Numbered from the stretch's first letter, positions 32,404 through 44,917 are shown. The stretch: DNA of 64,000 bases from Isoetes taiwanensis (GCA_021234155.1 JAJEKV010000177.1:312001-376000), one strand, 5' to 3'. Made by a program: numbers and translations. The notes: a model not told the origin generated them from the sequence alone.

Positions 32404-32733
32404 TCATTCCTTAATGGATTATAACCAACATCTCTCTGTCTAAACAGCTAACGTATCAGACTCAAATCTGCCCTATCCCTATCCTAGTATATGCGCGAAA
32501 GCAAAAGAACCCTAAAAAAGGGCTGGCAGCTGCAGGTTGATGGCTATGGATACTTGTCGTATTCCTCCGTTTTAGTCCGTCGGAGATGGATGGATCCAAT
32601 TATCCAGTGCTCCAGTCGGGCGGTCGGCTGGATATTAAGGTTCCTGCATACGCCCTGCATATCTCGTTGGTGGCTTCGTTGGCCTTAGAACATTCTGTGG
32701 CTAGGTACTTTTCCTATTCAGCCTTGGCTAGGT
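32404..32733. other. No gene recognised
   Basis: Spacer between the MULE and the first copy of the segmental duplication. The 65-codon ORF at 32491 has no recognised family. Confidence 0.4.
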
Positions 32734-32885
32734 ACTTTTTTTTTTATTAAGTAATGTGTTATGTGTTGCTCCTGCACTTGGGAAACAATGAGATATAAAG
32801 GAGTAAGATAAGTGGACTTGTGTGACTTGTCAAGTCCTTGGAAATGTTGAGCATGCTTTCTGTACCTAATTTATAAGAAATTTAT

Positions 32886-32907
32886 CGCGGCGGCCAAGGC
32901 CGCCGCG
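32886..32907. repeat. GC-rich perfect palindrome
   Basis: CGCGGCGGCC, two A, then GGCCGCCGCG, in AT-rich surroundings. The symmetry extends outward through AGAAAT and ATTTCT. It lies about 10 bp inside the left edge of a block present only in copy 1, so it may be a transposon terminus or a minimal foldback element. Confidence 0.8.
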
Positions 32908-33288
32908 AACATTTCTCTTTCCAATGTCCCGTGTTTAAGGAAGTGAATACTGCTTGGACTTTTATCTGATTCTTGAAATTCCCTGGTTTGATAAATTATG
33001 AGTATGTTACTTTTTCCATTAAGCATCCTCCTTCCAAAAATTAGGTGTTTCTTTTATTTGAGATAAGCACCAAAAAGCATGTTAAAATTTGAATGCTCAA
33101 AATACTTATACAACGTCTGCAGTGCCCATAATAGAAATTGAACATTGCCATGTTATCAAAGACAAATGATATATCATGAACTTGGGCATAAATTGCGATT
33201 CCTAAAGACATCCGCAAAGCATTGTATACAATCTAATTGATAGTCTAGTGAATCCCCTTTCCCTTCATTATTCCATAAATACCTTATA

Positions 33289-33422
33289 AATTTAGCCATT
33301 TGTTTTTTTCTGTCCACAAATCAATATTTGCTAATATATTGATTCAATTAGTCTAAATTTAGCCATTTGTTTTTTTCTGTCCACAAATCAATATTTACTA
33401 ATATATTGATTCAATTAGTCTC
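33289..33422. repeat. 67-bp tandem duplication
   Basis: TTTAGCCATTTG...GATTCAATTAGTCT occurs from 33291 and again from 33358 with one substitution. Confidence 0.95.
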
Positions 33423-35285
33423 AAACCCCCTGTTAAATGCATTTTTTCTCTTATCAACTTTGTGTGGGCTAAAGGGGCCTCCAGATTGAAGAGAGCAAAA
33501 TCAGCCTTAACTACAGCCATGACATCATAGATCCATCCCCACAAACCATCATGGCATCATAGGTCCATCCCCTGCAAATTATAAATTCAGAACTGAGATA
33601 AAATATCCGAGCAAAATCTAAGGAATTAGAGAGATTCAAAAGTTTCATGAGAACAGTGAATTGAAATCACTATTGAAATGGCCAGAAGAAATTGACAGCA
33701 CAATCCAATAAAAAAATGTGGGTCTAATAACCTCATGCGTTCCTCTTCTCTGATGCAAACTTCTTCGGCTAAAAAGTCACATCAAACACTTGGTGCCCTT
33801 GTTTGTGACAGCTAATGCAAACACGGTGAAATAGAAGAGTAAAAGAATGAGGGCATAAATCCATAGCAGCAAAATTGTGAAGAAATTCTAGAAATTGTGA
33901 AGGATGCCATGCGGAGTCAGTCCGTTGAATCATCCTGTGATTTTTCCTTGCGAATGATCGATGGGCAGCTGCATGTTAGAATGGACTCATGCATATGGCA
34001 ATACTTCTCACCGATTGTTATGGCAATACTTCTGGCTGTCATTTGCGAAGGGGGTGGATGCAACAGCCATTGCTTTGGACGAAATAACTCTTGAAAATTT
34101 TGTCTTCGAAACACTAGAAGCCCTGGCTCAGGAATGCACAGCGGATAAGAACCCCAGGAAGCAGATAAGAACAAAAGCGTGACATCTTTCATTTTGAGAA
34201 CTGGCTAGGAGCAGAGCTTCATGGTCGCTCCACCTGTTTGGGGGGAATCCGACCTTCAGAATCGTGTTGCCATAGAGAATTTTATTGGACCTGGAACTGA
34301 GGGATTGCTTGGCCGTTGAGCAGGGCCGGAACTGAGCACCGGAACTGAGCAGGGCCGGATTGACAAATCTAGGCCGATTTGGAGACTCTTCTGTAACAGA
34401 AATTCATTGTAGAGCTATCATGATTTAGCATGCTATACCTCGGTTTCTAAAAATTTTGAAGCAGATGATAAAAACTTTGGCATAACCTGATGGCGGGCAC
34501 TAGGGCCGCTGCAGAGAAAGGAGCCGAACCTATAGCTTCAAAAAAAGCCCCAGACCTCCATATTCCATTTTATATGCCGGAAATAAAATACCCTGTTTTC
34601 ATTTTGAGGAGTTTTGTGCAAAACGCATCATCCAGTGCAAACCTTCTCCGATCTCATTCTCTCTATGATGAATGAGATCAGAAACATACCTGAAGAATGG
34701 GCGCTGGGCGCTGAAGAATTGAACATACACAAAAAATATAGTCTCATCATATAGTCGCTGAAGAACAGGAGCAGACAATCAATGGCTTTGCTTCAAAGCC
34801 AAGTTTCCAACAACGTCCATCAATCTCTAATCAATGGCTGCTCAATCGATGGCTTTGCTTGAGATCCAAACTCTAATTCGCCACACTCTGTCCAGCCCTA
34901 ACCCAGATCATTTTACAGAGCATTTTTGCCCCAAAACAGATCTCATGAAAGAGCCTCCTGTCTTTCGTTTGGATGTGGATTTTTAGTTATCGTTTAAAGC
35001 CACCCAAAACCATTTTCTTTCGTACCATTTCTCAGGCGGCTTGGTTGAGCCATATTGCTTGTGGAGGAAGAAAGAGTCATAGCCTAATTTCTTGCAGCGG
35101 AAGAAAGAAAGGGGCGTAGCCGCCGCACCGCAATTTCAGACAGCAGACAGTAGGGAGAGCACAGTGACGTCACATTAATAGTTTTTCATTTTTTTTAATT
35201 TCTTAAAGGGCACATGTCATGCCCATATTTTTTTCCAAGGCAGAAATATTAGGGGTGCGAACAAATGTACCTGACTTATATATGT
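33423..35285. other. No gene recognised (block specific to copy 1)
   Basis: Short ORFs only (33897-34094, 34490-34675). A palindrome TGACGTCA lies near 35165. A GC-richer stretch at 35090-35165 could be a promoter or leader, but no coding sequence follows. Confidence 0.35.
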
Positions 35286-35516
35286 ATTGAAAGCTTTTAA
35301 GACTTCAAAAAATACATGGATGCTTGGTCATTAGATATGGATTACAGCCTGGCCAATGAGCGGATACGTGGCTTAGGGTTTTTTCCACAGCCAATTTAGC
35401 CTTACGGCTTGGGACATGTATCAATAAGCAAGGTATGAAGCTCTATACATTAAGAACTGCCGGATCACCTTCTTTTAGGGTATTTCTATGCTGAGGATTA
35501 TGCATGATGGCCGGAT

Positions 35517-35762
35517 TTGAGCGAAGCTAAGCATCCCAGTTGGGAGATTGGATCTACCATAATGTCAGAAATTAAACTGGTCAGGCAGATCTCTGTTGTG
35601 ATCAATTCCATGAAGAAAGATGCTACTCAGCCTGATGCAAATGTGAAGAATACTACAATACCAGTGATGAAGCTGGGGAGAAAGTACCCGTACTTCAAAA
35701 TCCTCCACAGGTTTGAGGCTCTATTTTTTCAATTATCTCACTATCTTACTACAGATCTATAA
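35517..35762 (+). CDS. Duplicated exon-like ORF of unknown function, copy 1
   Basis: An 81-codon frame reading SWEIGSTIMSEIKLVRQ and ending KYPYFKILHR before a CAG/GTTTGA that could be a splice donor. The copy at 42418 keeps the frame with few amino-acid changes (Glu to Lys, Thr to Ala). I do not recognise the family. It could be one exon of a gene whose next exon is the 38236 stretch. Confidence 0.3.
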   Translation: MSEAKHPSWEIGSTIMSEIKLVRQISVVINSMKKDATQPDANVKNTTIPVMKLGRKYPYFKILHRFEALFFQLSHYLTTDL

Positions 35763-36805
35763 TCATTATGAGATTTATGCATTGTACTACACCGATTTAC
35801 TTAAACATTGCATGACGCTGATGCACTAACTAACGGAAAGCTGATAATTAAATTGAATGCATAGGTTGCTAATAATCTCTAGTAGTATCATCCAAAATGT
35901 ATGGGTATATGAACATGGATATAATAATGGCTAGCAGGCTGCATTAAATAGATCTTGAAGATATAGAAATATGTATTTAGAAATAGGCTATTGGAAGCTT
36001 TGCATGTTGCATAGATCTGCCAGGAATCCAGGTTACTGCATAAAGATAAGGAGATGTGCCTTTTAATTCTAAGGCATAGATCTGCAAGTTTGGATGCATT
36101 TTCTGAGCATAGGAGCTTTTTTCTTGTAGTTCTGATATTGAAGATCTTTCAGAACAAGGATGGAGGATGCTTCAATGTGAAATACGCTGAGCAATCTCAT
36201 TTAATATAAGCATGGAGCAAGCTAGAGGCAGCACTAGAATGGAATCCCACGGAAAAATCTTTCCATCTCCAACGAACTGGAGAATGTTGCTTTGGAGATG
36301 CAGATTGCAGCTCTTGAAATGATGCCATGAAGAAATCGATTAATTTTCAACGTCCTACTCAGGGTTGAAAATATGTCTTGCATGCTTGAAACAATGCCAT
36401 TGTTGGGTAAATTTGAGTAAGTGTTATTTGTAATTAGTGCATTTAGCTAAAGAAATATTTGTTAGCAATAAATCCAGCCGAGGGCATCTGTCATAGTCCT
36501 AGTCCATCAACGTTACCAGATTAAATAATCCGAGACCAGCATAGAGAAATTGTAGATTTGCACGTATTATTACACGGTGTCATTAAAAGGTATCTGAGAT
36601 TAAATCTTGGCAGTGAAAGCTTGCATGTAATATAATTGGCTTGCCAAACCAGTAAAGTAAGCCATGATTTGAACAGTGGATATGATGGCAAGTGGATATG
36701 AAGGCAGTACGTGCCATTATTATGAACAATTTGTATAGAATAGAGACCTAGCCGGCTGAGGTATTGACATGGCTTTACCTGAACAATTGCTTTGATGGCA
36801 TGGTA

Positions 36806-37408
36806 TTTGCATACAGGGAATAAATTACTAATCGCATATTTCTTATTAGCCAGAATGACTTTAGCTAAACTTGCTCGATATTAATCCCAAAACTTTCTGT
36901 GGTTTAGCTAAACTCTACACATTTTTCCTCTCATACTTTCTAGCATTTAGCTAAACTAACCCAAACATCAACCTAAAAATTTCTATGGTGTGGCCAACAA
37001 AAAATATTAAGCCAAATTATTATACTTTTTTCAAACCATTTCCACTTATCTTAGTCATTTTCTTTGTGAAAGTAAAATAATGCTAACTAGCAAAGTCTAG
37101 GACTCAAATTAATTCATAATGCTAGAAACTAAACTACTAATCAAATATTTCTTATAAACTAGAATGGTGATAGCTAAACTAGGCCGAAAGTCATTCTAAA
37201 AGTTTCTATGATTTAGCGAAACAATACAAAATTTCACTCTCTTTGGCTAAAGAGCTCCAGGGTTGGTTCAGTCCCGAAAAAAGTTAAGCTAAAATTATTA
37301 ATTTTTTCCCAACTTTTTCCATTTACTTTAGCCAATTCTTTTTTGAAAATGTGCTAAAAAATCGCCAAATGGCTAAGTTTAGCCCTTAAATTATTCCATG
37401 TTTGCATA
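36806..37408. mobile_element. hAT-type MITE, 587 bp with 8-bp TSD
   Basis: TTTGCATA lies on both sides (36806-36813 and 37401-37408). The ends are CAGGGAATAAATTA and, inverted, CATGGAATAATTTA (12 of 14 match). 8-bp TSDs and CA-G termini are hAT hallmarks. The interior repeats a TTTAGCTAAACT-like string, as subterminal transposase sites do. The other copy of the duplication (near 43697) has a clean empty site with one TTTGCATA. Confidence 0.95.
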
Positions 37409-38235
37409 GCTATTATGACATGCTGCAAAGATTAAGTGTAGTTTAAAATGGAATTGTATCATCTGGATGCTAGGTATAGTATCATGATCCTACTGGCAGG
37501 TTGGCTTGTGAAGTAGACTAGCCTGTGAATTAGTACATGGCGGGTTGGGGACTGTACCCTAGTGGTTTTTACATGATTACATTTGCTGGTAGATGCTTAA
37601 GATATGTGCAGATCTGAAATATCATTTGGGTTAAAATACTATAAGGATTTGTTTGTTATAGCCTGCAGTTGGGAGAAGGCTTTCATTAAAACTTAGGCAT
37701 TGGAGATCTCCGTTATGGGCAGCTGTTTGCTTGAGAGTTAATGCATGCTGCAAAGATTAGTGCTAAGAAACAAACATGGCATGTAGTTGTGAATACCTGT
37801 TCTGTGATTGTGAGCCATGAAGTTATGAATATTTCTGTCATATACAATCGATTACATAATGTATTGCAGTGCATGGTACTATTAACAATATCTTAGAAAA
37901 CCTGGTTGCTAGTTATGAATAGCTCAGGGTAGAAACAGATCATTTACGTGCTTAACGTAACTTGAGTATAATGCAGGTTGATTTATCTGCAGTACTGATT
38001 TACATGGCCCTCTTTGAACATGGATATCTAGGGCTTAATATTTTATTCTGCCTTTGTTCTAGGGAGTAGGAATTTCTTTATCCTTGTTTTCTTTGTGTTA
38101 CAAGCAAGGTGAAGGGTGATAAACTTAAAAGACCCAATGACACCTGCTAGTAGCTTAGGCTTTTACCCATTTCTTGGCTAACTGTCCTCTGGTTCTACTG
38201 CAGGTAACATGGTCTTTTACTCCTTGCTATGTTTC

Positions 38236-38395
38236 TTTAGCATGTTACGAATATTGTGAAACTGCCCAAGACAGTTGCAGATGCTCAAGAGGAGTGCTTC
38301 AATACATTTCAAATGACATTGGCTGATGCCTTAATTTTACATGGTATTTTGTTATGTTTTTCTACTAATATGTAGCACAATAACAGGGGGTTACT
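38236..38395 (+). other. Exon-like fragment, copy 1
   Basis: After CTGCAG near 38200 a frame reads KLPKTVADAQEECFNTFQMT and continues to about 38365, where copy 1 departs from copy 2. The longer version is at 44553-44753. Family unknown. Confidence 0.3.
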
Positions 38396-39528
38396 TTTAG
38401 ATTTTTATACCTTTTTTCACATGGTTTTTCTATGATTTCGTTGTTGTATTCGTTGAGATGTACTAAATAGTATTTCTAGAGTGCACCCTTTATGGGCCGT
38501 TGATTTTCGTTGGTTGGAACAATCCGAGGGTTGTTGTCTTTCTCTGCATGTGTTTGTGCATGAACACTGCGCATGTGTATGCATGTGCATGTGTGTGCAT
38601 GTGCATGTTCATGTGCATGTGCATGTGTATTGTGCATGTGCAAGTGCAAGTGCATGTGCATGTGTGTGCATGTGTGCATATGCATGTGTACTTGCCCTCT
38701 TGGATTCTTATTGCCGGAGTGGATTTTACTACCACGAGATGAATTTTTTGCTCACACTTACAAAGGTATTTGTTTTTAATGTTTCTTGATTAGCATAATG
38801 TTTTTTTTTACAAGGTATTGGTTTCCCGATTCTACAATGTAGTCTTTTGCAAAACCCCCTTTTGTTTCCTTCCTAAGATTTCTTTGCAGATTCAAGTTTA
38901 GGCCCTCTGTTTGTTTCCAACTCTTGGATATTCACAGGCTGCCGGATTGTTCATAGCAGCCAGCCTTTAGCTTCAATCAACAAGGATTCTTATGCACACA
39001 CAACAGTGGATTATTCCACGCCCTTTTCCATATCCTTGGTCCGGTCAAGCGGTGGCCACAAGAATGCATTTATATTGTAGGTTTGGAACTTTAATCGAAC
39101 CATAAGGTGAATCATGCATTACCTTTAAGCTACAGATGGAGCATCCAAAATCATATGGATTGATAAACAATGGTATTATTGTGAAAGAGAAATAGTTGTA
39201 GCGGAAGTAACAATATGTAGTGTAATAACAGGGGGTTTTCTTTGTGTTGCACACTTTATGACTTTCAGAATAATGGGATCAATCTGCTCTATCTTTATGG
39301 TAACTTTTACTTATGTTCTATTTGTTTTATTATGATCAAATTCAAAAGCTACAATTGATGAAAGCCTCAAATGAATTCTAGTTTTTTTTTAAGTTTGAAT
39401 TCTAAATTTTTTTGTCACACACACCGGGAGAAGGTGAGCGTCCCTAGGAGGGGGAAACCATTAACATCATAGGAAGGGTGACGTCCCTAAGGCCCTGAAG
39501 GGGCCAAAAAATTTTACAAATCAGGTTG
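38377..39528. other. Copy-1-specific DNA with repeated AATAACAGGGGGTT ends
   Basis: ATATGTAG, three variable bases, then AATAACAGGGGGTT occurs near 38370-38394 and again near 39211-39235, ~845 bp apart. The same AATAACAGGGGGTT forms the minus-strand edge of the insertion in the Copia RT (25448). This may be the end of a dispersed element; no gene is seen. Confidence 0.4.
38541..38690. repeat. TGCATG/TGTG compound microsatellite
   Basis: Alternating TGCATG and TGTG units over ~150 bp. Overlapping Met-Cys-Val and His-Thr-Met ORFs on both strands are artefacts. Confidence 0.97.
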
Positions 39529-41275
39529 AGAAACCATTAACATCGACATATAAAAAAATTAAATCCCTTATGTTCGGATGACTTTTTGGTTGTTAATGGC
39601 AAAACACCCTTTGGTGATTGTCTTCAAAATGACATTTGCAAACATAATAAAAATGAATTTAGGTAACTGTCCTGTTCAAAGAATGAAGGTAAATCATGAC
39701 TTATCCAAATCAAGGTAATGATTTGTGAATGCATGTGGTCTTAAGACCGGATTGACCAAAGTTTTTATTATTATCCCCAGCTTTGAAGCACAGCAGTAGG
39801 TTATCAATACAAATATCTTTCTTCTTGAATTCTCTGCTAATTATAAACTGGAAAGATGCATTAAGAGCCTTGCGAAGGGAAAGGAGCCCTATATAGCATG
39901 CTTTGAGAACGATGTCATGGGCATCATTACAAGGCTGGAGGTTTGAATGCTCTTCAAGGCCCAATTGGTTCAAGCATTAGTTCTTCTGGTTAACCAATGG
40001 CATTGGCCTCTATCAAAGGAATGTGGGTGGTTGATAAGTCAAAGACTTTTTGCAAGGAGCTAGGTATCAGCGCCACCATACCCCATTGTTGTGAGAAGCG
40101 GTCTATTACCTCTGGAAGAATTAGGCATTGATCGGGCGATTACATTTGTAACAAAGGATATCTCCTCTAGGTGATTTTATTTATGAGCTTTGGAATCATC
40201 ACCTAAAATGGGTTAATTTTTAAAGCAGTGTTGGATTGGGCAGCCCGATTTGGGACATAACAAAGGCTGGCGGATTGAAAGTGGAGTAAGGATATGGTGC
40301 AATCCACGAGGGTGCTCAAATGGATGCAGCAATCGGGCACCAAATGACATTCTACATGTCGGTACTTCAAAAATACTTGTGTACTCGTCCGACCTACCTT
40401 CAACAAGTATCAGCTGGACTGGCGGTTTAGGTTTTTACCATACCAATAAGCTTCAAGTAGAGATGGGCAGATGGTTTGGCATCCCAGCGTGATGAAGGCT
40501 TTGCTCTTTGTTATGCACCGGGGTTGTTGAAGGCGAGGAACATGTGTTTTGTCGTATGCGGCATATCACGAGGACTCCGTACAAAGTTTGAGTATTAATT
40601 TCCGTAATTTGGATCTATAGGATATGGATCCTAAAAAACTAGGCTGTTATTTAAGAATATTGATCACATAGACTATTTTGCTCAATTACAACCCGGATGT
40701 AAAGTTTATTTCTTTGCTCCATGACCTCAAAGGTCCAAGGGGCATGATAATAAATATTATTATATTATTATATAACTACCATTGACATTAATTAACACAA
40801 CCATTGGGTCCAACATATTTAAATAAAATCCCCATAAACCCCCCTTTGGTTTGGGTGCATATTCACCGAGGAATAAGGGCGTGAGCCCTCATAATTGTAT
40901 TTTGCTATGAAATCAACACCATATAGTATTAAAGCGAAATCTTATAGTATTTTTGCAAATCTTGTTATCTGATATAGCAAATTTTGTACTTGCATACCCA
41001 CAAGCGAGGAACTTTATATACGGTATAGATTAAGGAATAAGGGGTGAATATGCCTATCCAACAGCTCTCGTTGCCCGGAGTCACCCCCCGTGTGAATATG
41101 CACCCAAACCAAAGGGGGTTTAAGGGGGATTTTAATTTAAATATGTTGGACCCAATGGTTGTATTAATTAATGTCAATGGTAGTTATGTGTTGGTTGTTA
41201 ATGTCAATGGTTGTTATGTGTTGGTTGTTATGTGTTGAGGGATTTAATTTTTATATGTTCGATGTTAATGGTTTG
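39529..41275. mobile_element. 1.75-kb foldback/inverted-repeat element
   Basis: AAACCATTAACATCGACATAT and a following TTAAATCCCT at 39532-39570 reappear inverted at 41236-41273 (~37 bp, near identical). A second, internal inverted repeat is described separately. No transposase is seen; the minus-strand ORF at 39710-39973 has no recognised domain. It is absent from copy 2 of the duplication, whose sequence skips from 38372 to 41285. Confidence 0.6.
40771..41188. repeat. Large inverted repeat, ~96-bp arms
   Basis: The left arm 40771-40866 (TAACTACCATTGACATTAAT ... TTTGGTTTGGGTGCATATTC) is nearly the exact inverse of 41093-41188, with a ~226-bp loop. Just right of it a 34-bp unit (GTTATGTGTTGGTTGTTAAT) is tandemly repeated to about 41237. 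Confidence 0.92.
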
Positions 41276-41590
41276 TGTTGGTTTGTGATGGCCTGCACAA
41301 GGCAATCTTTGCTTTAAAGGATTGTAGCCTTGTAAAAATGTCTAAGGATTGTGTTTCATGACTATAATAAAAAATTAAAAGTTTCTTAGGTAACCATGTC
41401 CTTGGCCTAAGTTCAAATGCACCTGGTTGATCTTAGGGCTGCTTATTGAATCATGACTTGTTCTTGCAAAGATCATGTCATGATTAAAAGTTATGATGGT
41501 CTTAAGACCTGATTGACTTAAAAGGTTTTTTATTCTTATCCCCAGTTTATTGGTTATACCAATAGCCAAGGTGTGGTTACTTTCAGGTGA

Positions 41591-42047
41591 TGTCTTTTCT
41601 CTTATTTAATTTTACTAAAAAATTCTTATTTCACTTATATAGGGCATTGGCTTTGGTGAGAGCTATGACAAGAACAAACTAGCAGAAAGAAGGGGAATGC
41701 TTTGAGAAACAGAGGTAATGGGATAATCATTGTTTATGAAAGTATCCCACTTGAAAGCTAAATTGTAGACCGTATTTGGCACTTAAACTAATCATTTGGC
41801 ATTGGCCTTGGCTAACTCTTACTAGGGGTGTGTTCACCAAGCTTGATAAGAAAGATGATATTTTGAAGAATCTAAGTGAGCATTTGTCCACTTGTTTGCC
41901 ATTTGGCTTTTTTATAAAAAATGTGCACTTGCGATAAGAATTATGCAATATAGGTACGGTAGGGCTTTGGCAACAAGGTCCTACTCTCCTTGTTGCTTGC
42001 TTTTATTTATGACTTTGGCCCACCCCGACCTACGGTAGGAGGAAGGT
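41591..42047. other. Junction between the two duplication copies
   Basis: No gene recognised; short ORFs only. Confidence 0.4.
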
Positions 42048-42417
42048 TTTTTTTATTAAGTAATGTGTTATGTGTTGCTCCTGCACTTGGGAAACAATGA
42101 GATATAAAGGAGTAAGATTTAAGTGGACTTGTGTGACTTGTCAAGTCCTTGGAAATGTTGAGCATGCTTTCTGTACCTAATTTATTTCTTAAAGCTTTTA
42201 AGACTTCAAAAAATACATGGATGCTTGGTCATTAGATATGGATTACAGCCTGGCCAATGAGCGGATACGTGGCTTAGGGTTTTTTCCACAGCCAATTTAG
42301 CCTTACGGCTTGGGACATGTATCAATAAGCAAGGTATGAAGCTCTATACATTAAGAACTGCCAGATCACCTTCTTTTAGGGTATTTCTATGCTGAGGATT
42401 ATGCATGATGGCCGGAT

Positions 42418-42708
42418 TTGAGCGAAGCTAAGCATCCCAGTTGGGAGATTGGATCTACCATAATGTCGAAAATTAAACTGGTCAGGCAGATCTCTGTTGT
42501 GATCAATTCCATGAAGAAAGATGCTACTCAACCTGATGCAAATGTGAAGAATACTGCAATACCAGTGATGAAGCTGGGGAGAAAGTACCCGTACTTCAAA
42601 ATCCTCCACAGGTTTGAGGCTCTATTTTTTCAATTGTCTCACTATCTTACCACAGACATTATGAGATTTATGCATTGTACTTCACCGATTTACTTAAACA
42701 TTGCATGA
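42418..42708 (+). CDS. Duplicated exon-like ORF of unknown function, copy 2
   Basis: Same frame as 35517-35762 through KILHRFEALFFQLSHYLTT, then a longer tail because a short stretch containing the copy-1 stop is missing. Conservation of the frame in both copies is mild support for former coding use only. Confidence 0.3.
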   Translation: MSEAKHPSWEIGSTIMSKIKLVRQISVVINSMKKDATQPDANVKNTAIPVMKLGRKYPYFKILHRFEALFFQLSHYLTTDIMRFMHCTSPIYLNIA

Positions 42709-44552
42709 TGCTGATGCACTAACTAATGGAAAGCTGATAATTAAATTGAATGCATAGGTTGCTAATAATCTCTAGTAGTATCATCCAAAATGTATGGGTA
42801 TATGAACATGGATATAATAATGGCTAGCAAGCTGCATTAAATAGATCTTGAAGATATAGAAATATGTATTTAGAAATAGGCTATTGGAAGCTTTGCATGT
42901 TGCATAGATCTGCCAGGATCCAGGTTACTGCATAAAGATAAGGAGATGTGCCTTTTAATTCTAAGGCATAGATCTGCAATTTTGAATGCATTTTCTGAGC
43001 ATAGGAGCTTTTTTCTTGTAGTTCTGATATTGAAGATCTTTCAGAACAAGGATGGAGGATGCTACAATGTGAAATACGCTGAGCAATCTCATTTAATATA
43101 AGCATGGAGCAAGCTAGAGGCAGCACTAGAATGGAATCCCACGGAAAAATCTTTCCATCTCCGACGAACTGGAGAATGTTGCTTTGGAGATGCAGATTGC
43201 AGCTCTTGAAATGATGCCATGAAGAAATCGATTAATTTTCAACGTCCTACTCAGGTCTGAAAATATGTCTTGCATGCTTGAAACAATGCCATTGTTGGGT
43301 AAATTTGAGTAAGTGTTATTTGTAATTAGTGCATTTAGCTAACGAAATATTTGTTAGCAATAAATCCAGCCGAGGGCATCTGTCATAGTCCTAGACCATC
43401 AATGTTACCAGATTAAATAATTCGAGACCAGCATAGAGAAATTGTAGATCTGCACGTATTATTACACGGTGTCATTAAAAGATACCTGAGATTAAATCTT
43501 GGCAGTGAAAGCTTGCATGTAATATAATTGGCTTGATAAACCAGTAAAGTAAGCCATGATTTGAACAGTGGATATGATGGCAAGTGGATATGAAGGCAGT
43601 ACGTGCCATTATTATGAACAATTTGTATAGAATAGAGACCTAGCCGGCTGAGGTATTGACATGGCTTTACCTGAACAATTGCTTTGATGGCATGGTATTT
43701 GCATAGCTATTATGACATGCTGCAAAGATTAAGTGTAGTTTAAAATGGAATTGTATCATCTGGATGCTACGTGTAGTATCATGATCCTACTGGCAGGTTG
43801 GCTTGTGAAGTAGACTAGCCTGTGAATTAGTACATGGCGGGTTGGGGACTGTACCCTAGTGGTTTTTACATGATTACATTTGCTGGTAGATGCTTAAGAT
43901 ATGTGCAGATCTGAAATATCATTTGGGTTAAAATATTATAAGGATTTGTTTGTTATAGCCTGCAGTTGGGAGAAGGCTTTCATTAAAACTTAGGCATTGG
44001 AGATCTCCATTACGGGCAGCTGTTTGCTTGAGAGTTAATGCATGCTGCAAAGATTAGTGCTAAGAAACAAACATGGCATGTAGTTGTGAATACATGTTCT
44101 GTGATTTTGAGCCATGAAGTTATGAATATTTCTGTCATATACAATCGATTACATAATGTATTGCAGTGCATGGTACTATTAACAATATCTTAGAAAACCT
44201 GGTTGCTAGTTATGAATAGCTCAGGGTAGAAACAGATCATTTACGTGCTTAACGTAACTTGAGTATAATGTAGCTTGATTTATCTGCAGTACTGATTTAC
44301 ATGGCCCTCTTTGAACATGGATATCTAGGGCTTAATATTTTATTCTGCCTTTGTTCTAGGGAGTAGGAATTTCTTTATCCTTGTTTTCTTTGTGTTACAA
44401 GCAAGGTGAAGGGTGATAAACTTAAAAGACCCAATGACACCTGCTAGTAGCTTAGGCTTTTACCCATTTCTTGGCTAACTGTCCTCTGGTTCTACTGCAG
44501 GTAACAGGGTCTTTTACTCCTTGCTATGTTTCTTTAGCATGTTACGAATATT

Positions 44553-44753
44553 GTGAAACTGCCCAAGACAGTTGCAGATGCTCAAGAGGAGTGTTTCAAT
44601 ACATTTCAAATGACATTGGCTGATGCCTTAATTTTACATGGTATTTTGTTATGTTTTTCTACTATAAAGGCAAATAATGATGGCCTGCACAAGGCAATCT
44701 TTGCTTTAAAGGATTGTAGCCTTGTAAAAATGTCTAAGGATTGTGTTTCATGA
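44553..44753 (+). CDS. Exon-like ORF, copy 2
   Basis: A 66-codon frame starting MKLPKTVADAQEECFNTF and continuing to KMSKDCVS then TGA. In copy 1 the same reading is interrupted after about 40 codons by 2.9 kb, and its second half (NDGLHKAIFALKD-like) lies at 41285-41360. The continuous version here suggests that copy 2 keeps the ancestral order and copy 1 carries an insertion. No domain recognised. Confidence 0.35.
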   Translation: MKLPKTVADAQEECFNTFQMTLADALILHGILLCFSTIKANNDGLHKAIFALKDCSLVKMSKDCVS

Positions 44754-44917
44754 CTATAATAAAAAATTAAAAGTTTCTTAGGTAACCATGTCCTTGGCCT
44801 AAGTTCAAATGCACCTGGTTGATCTTAGGGCTGCTTATTGAATCATGACTTGTTTTTGCAAAGATCATGTCATGATTAAAAGTTATGATGGTCTTAGGAT
44901 CTGATTGACTTAAAAGG

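Larger units (their letters stand above)
32734..41590 (+). repeat. Segmental duplication, copy 1 (long form)
   Basis: Four blocks match 42048-44918 in the same order and orientation: 32734-32874, 35286-36813, 37401-38372 and 41285-41530. Copy 1 has three extra blocks, 32875-35285, the hAT MITE at 36814-37400 and 38373-41284. Confidence 0.9.

Noticed and set aside
38476-38789. Overlapping Met/His/Cys-rich ORFs on both strands
   Set aside because: Produced by the TGCATG/TGTG microsatellite.
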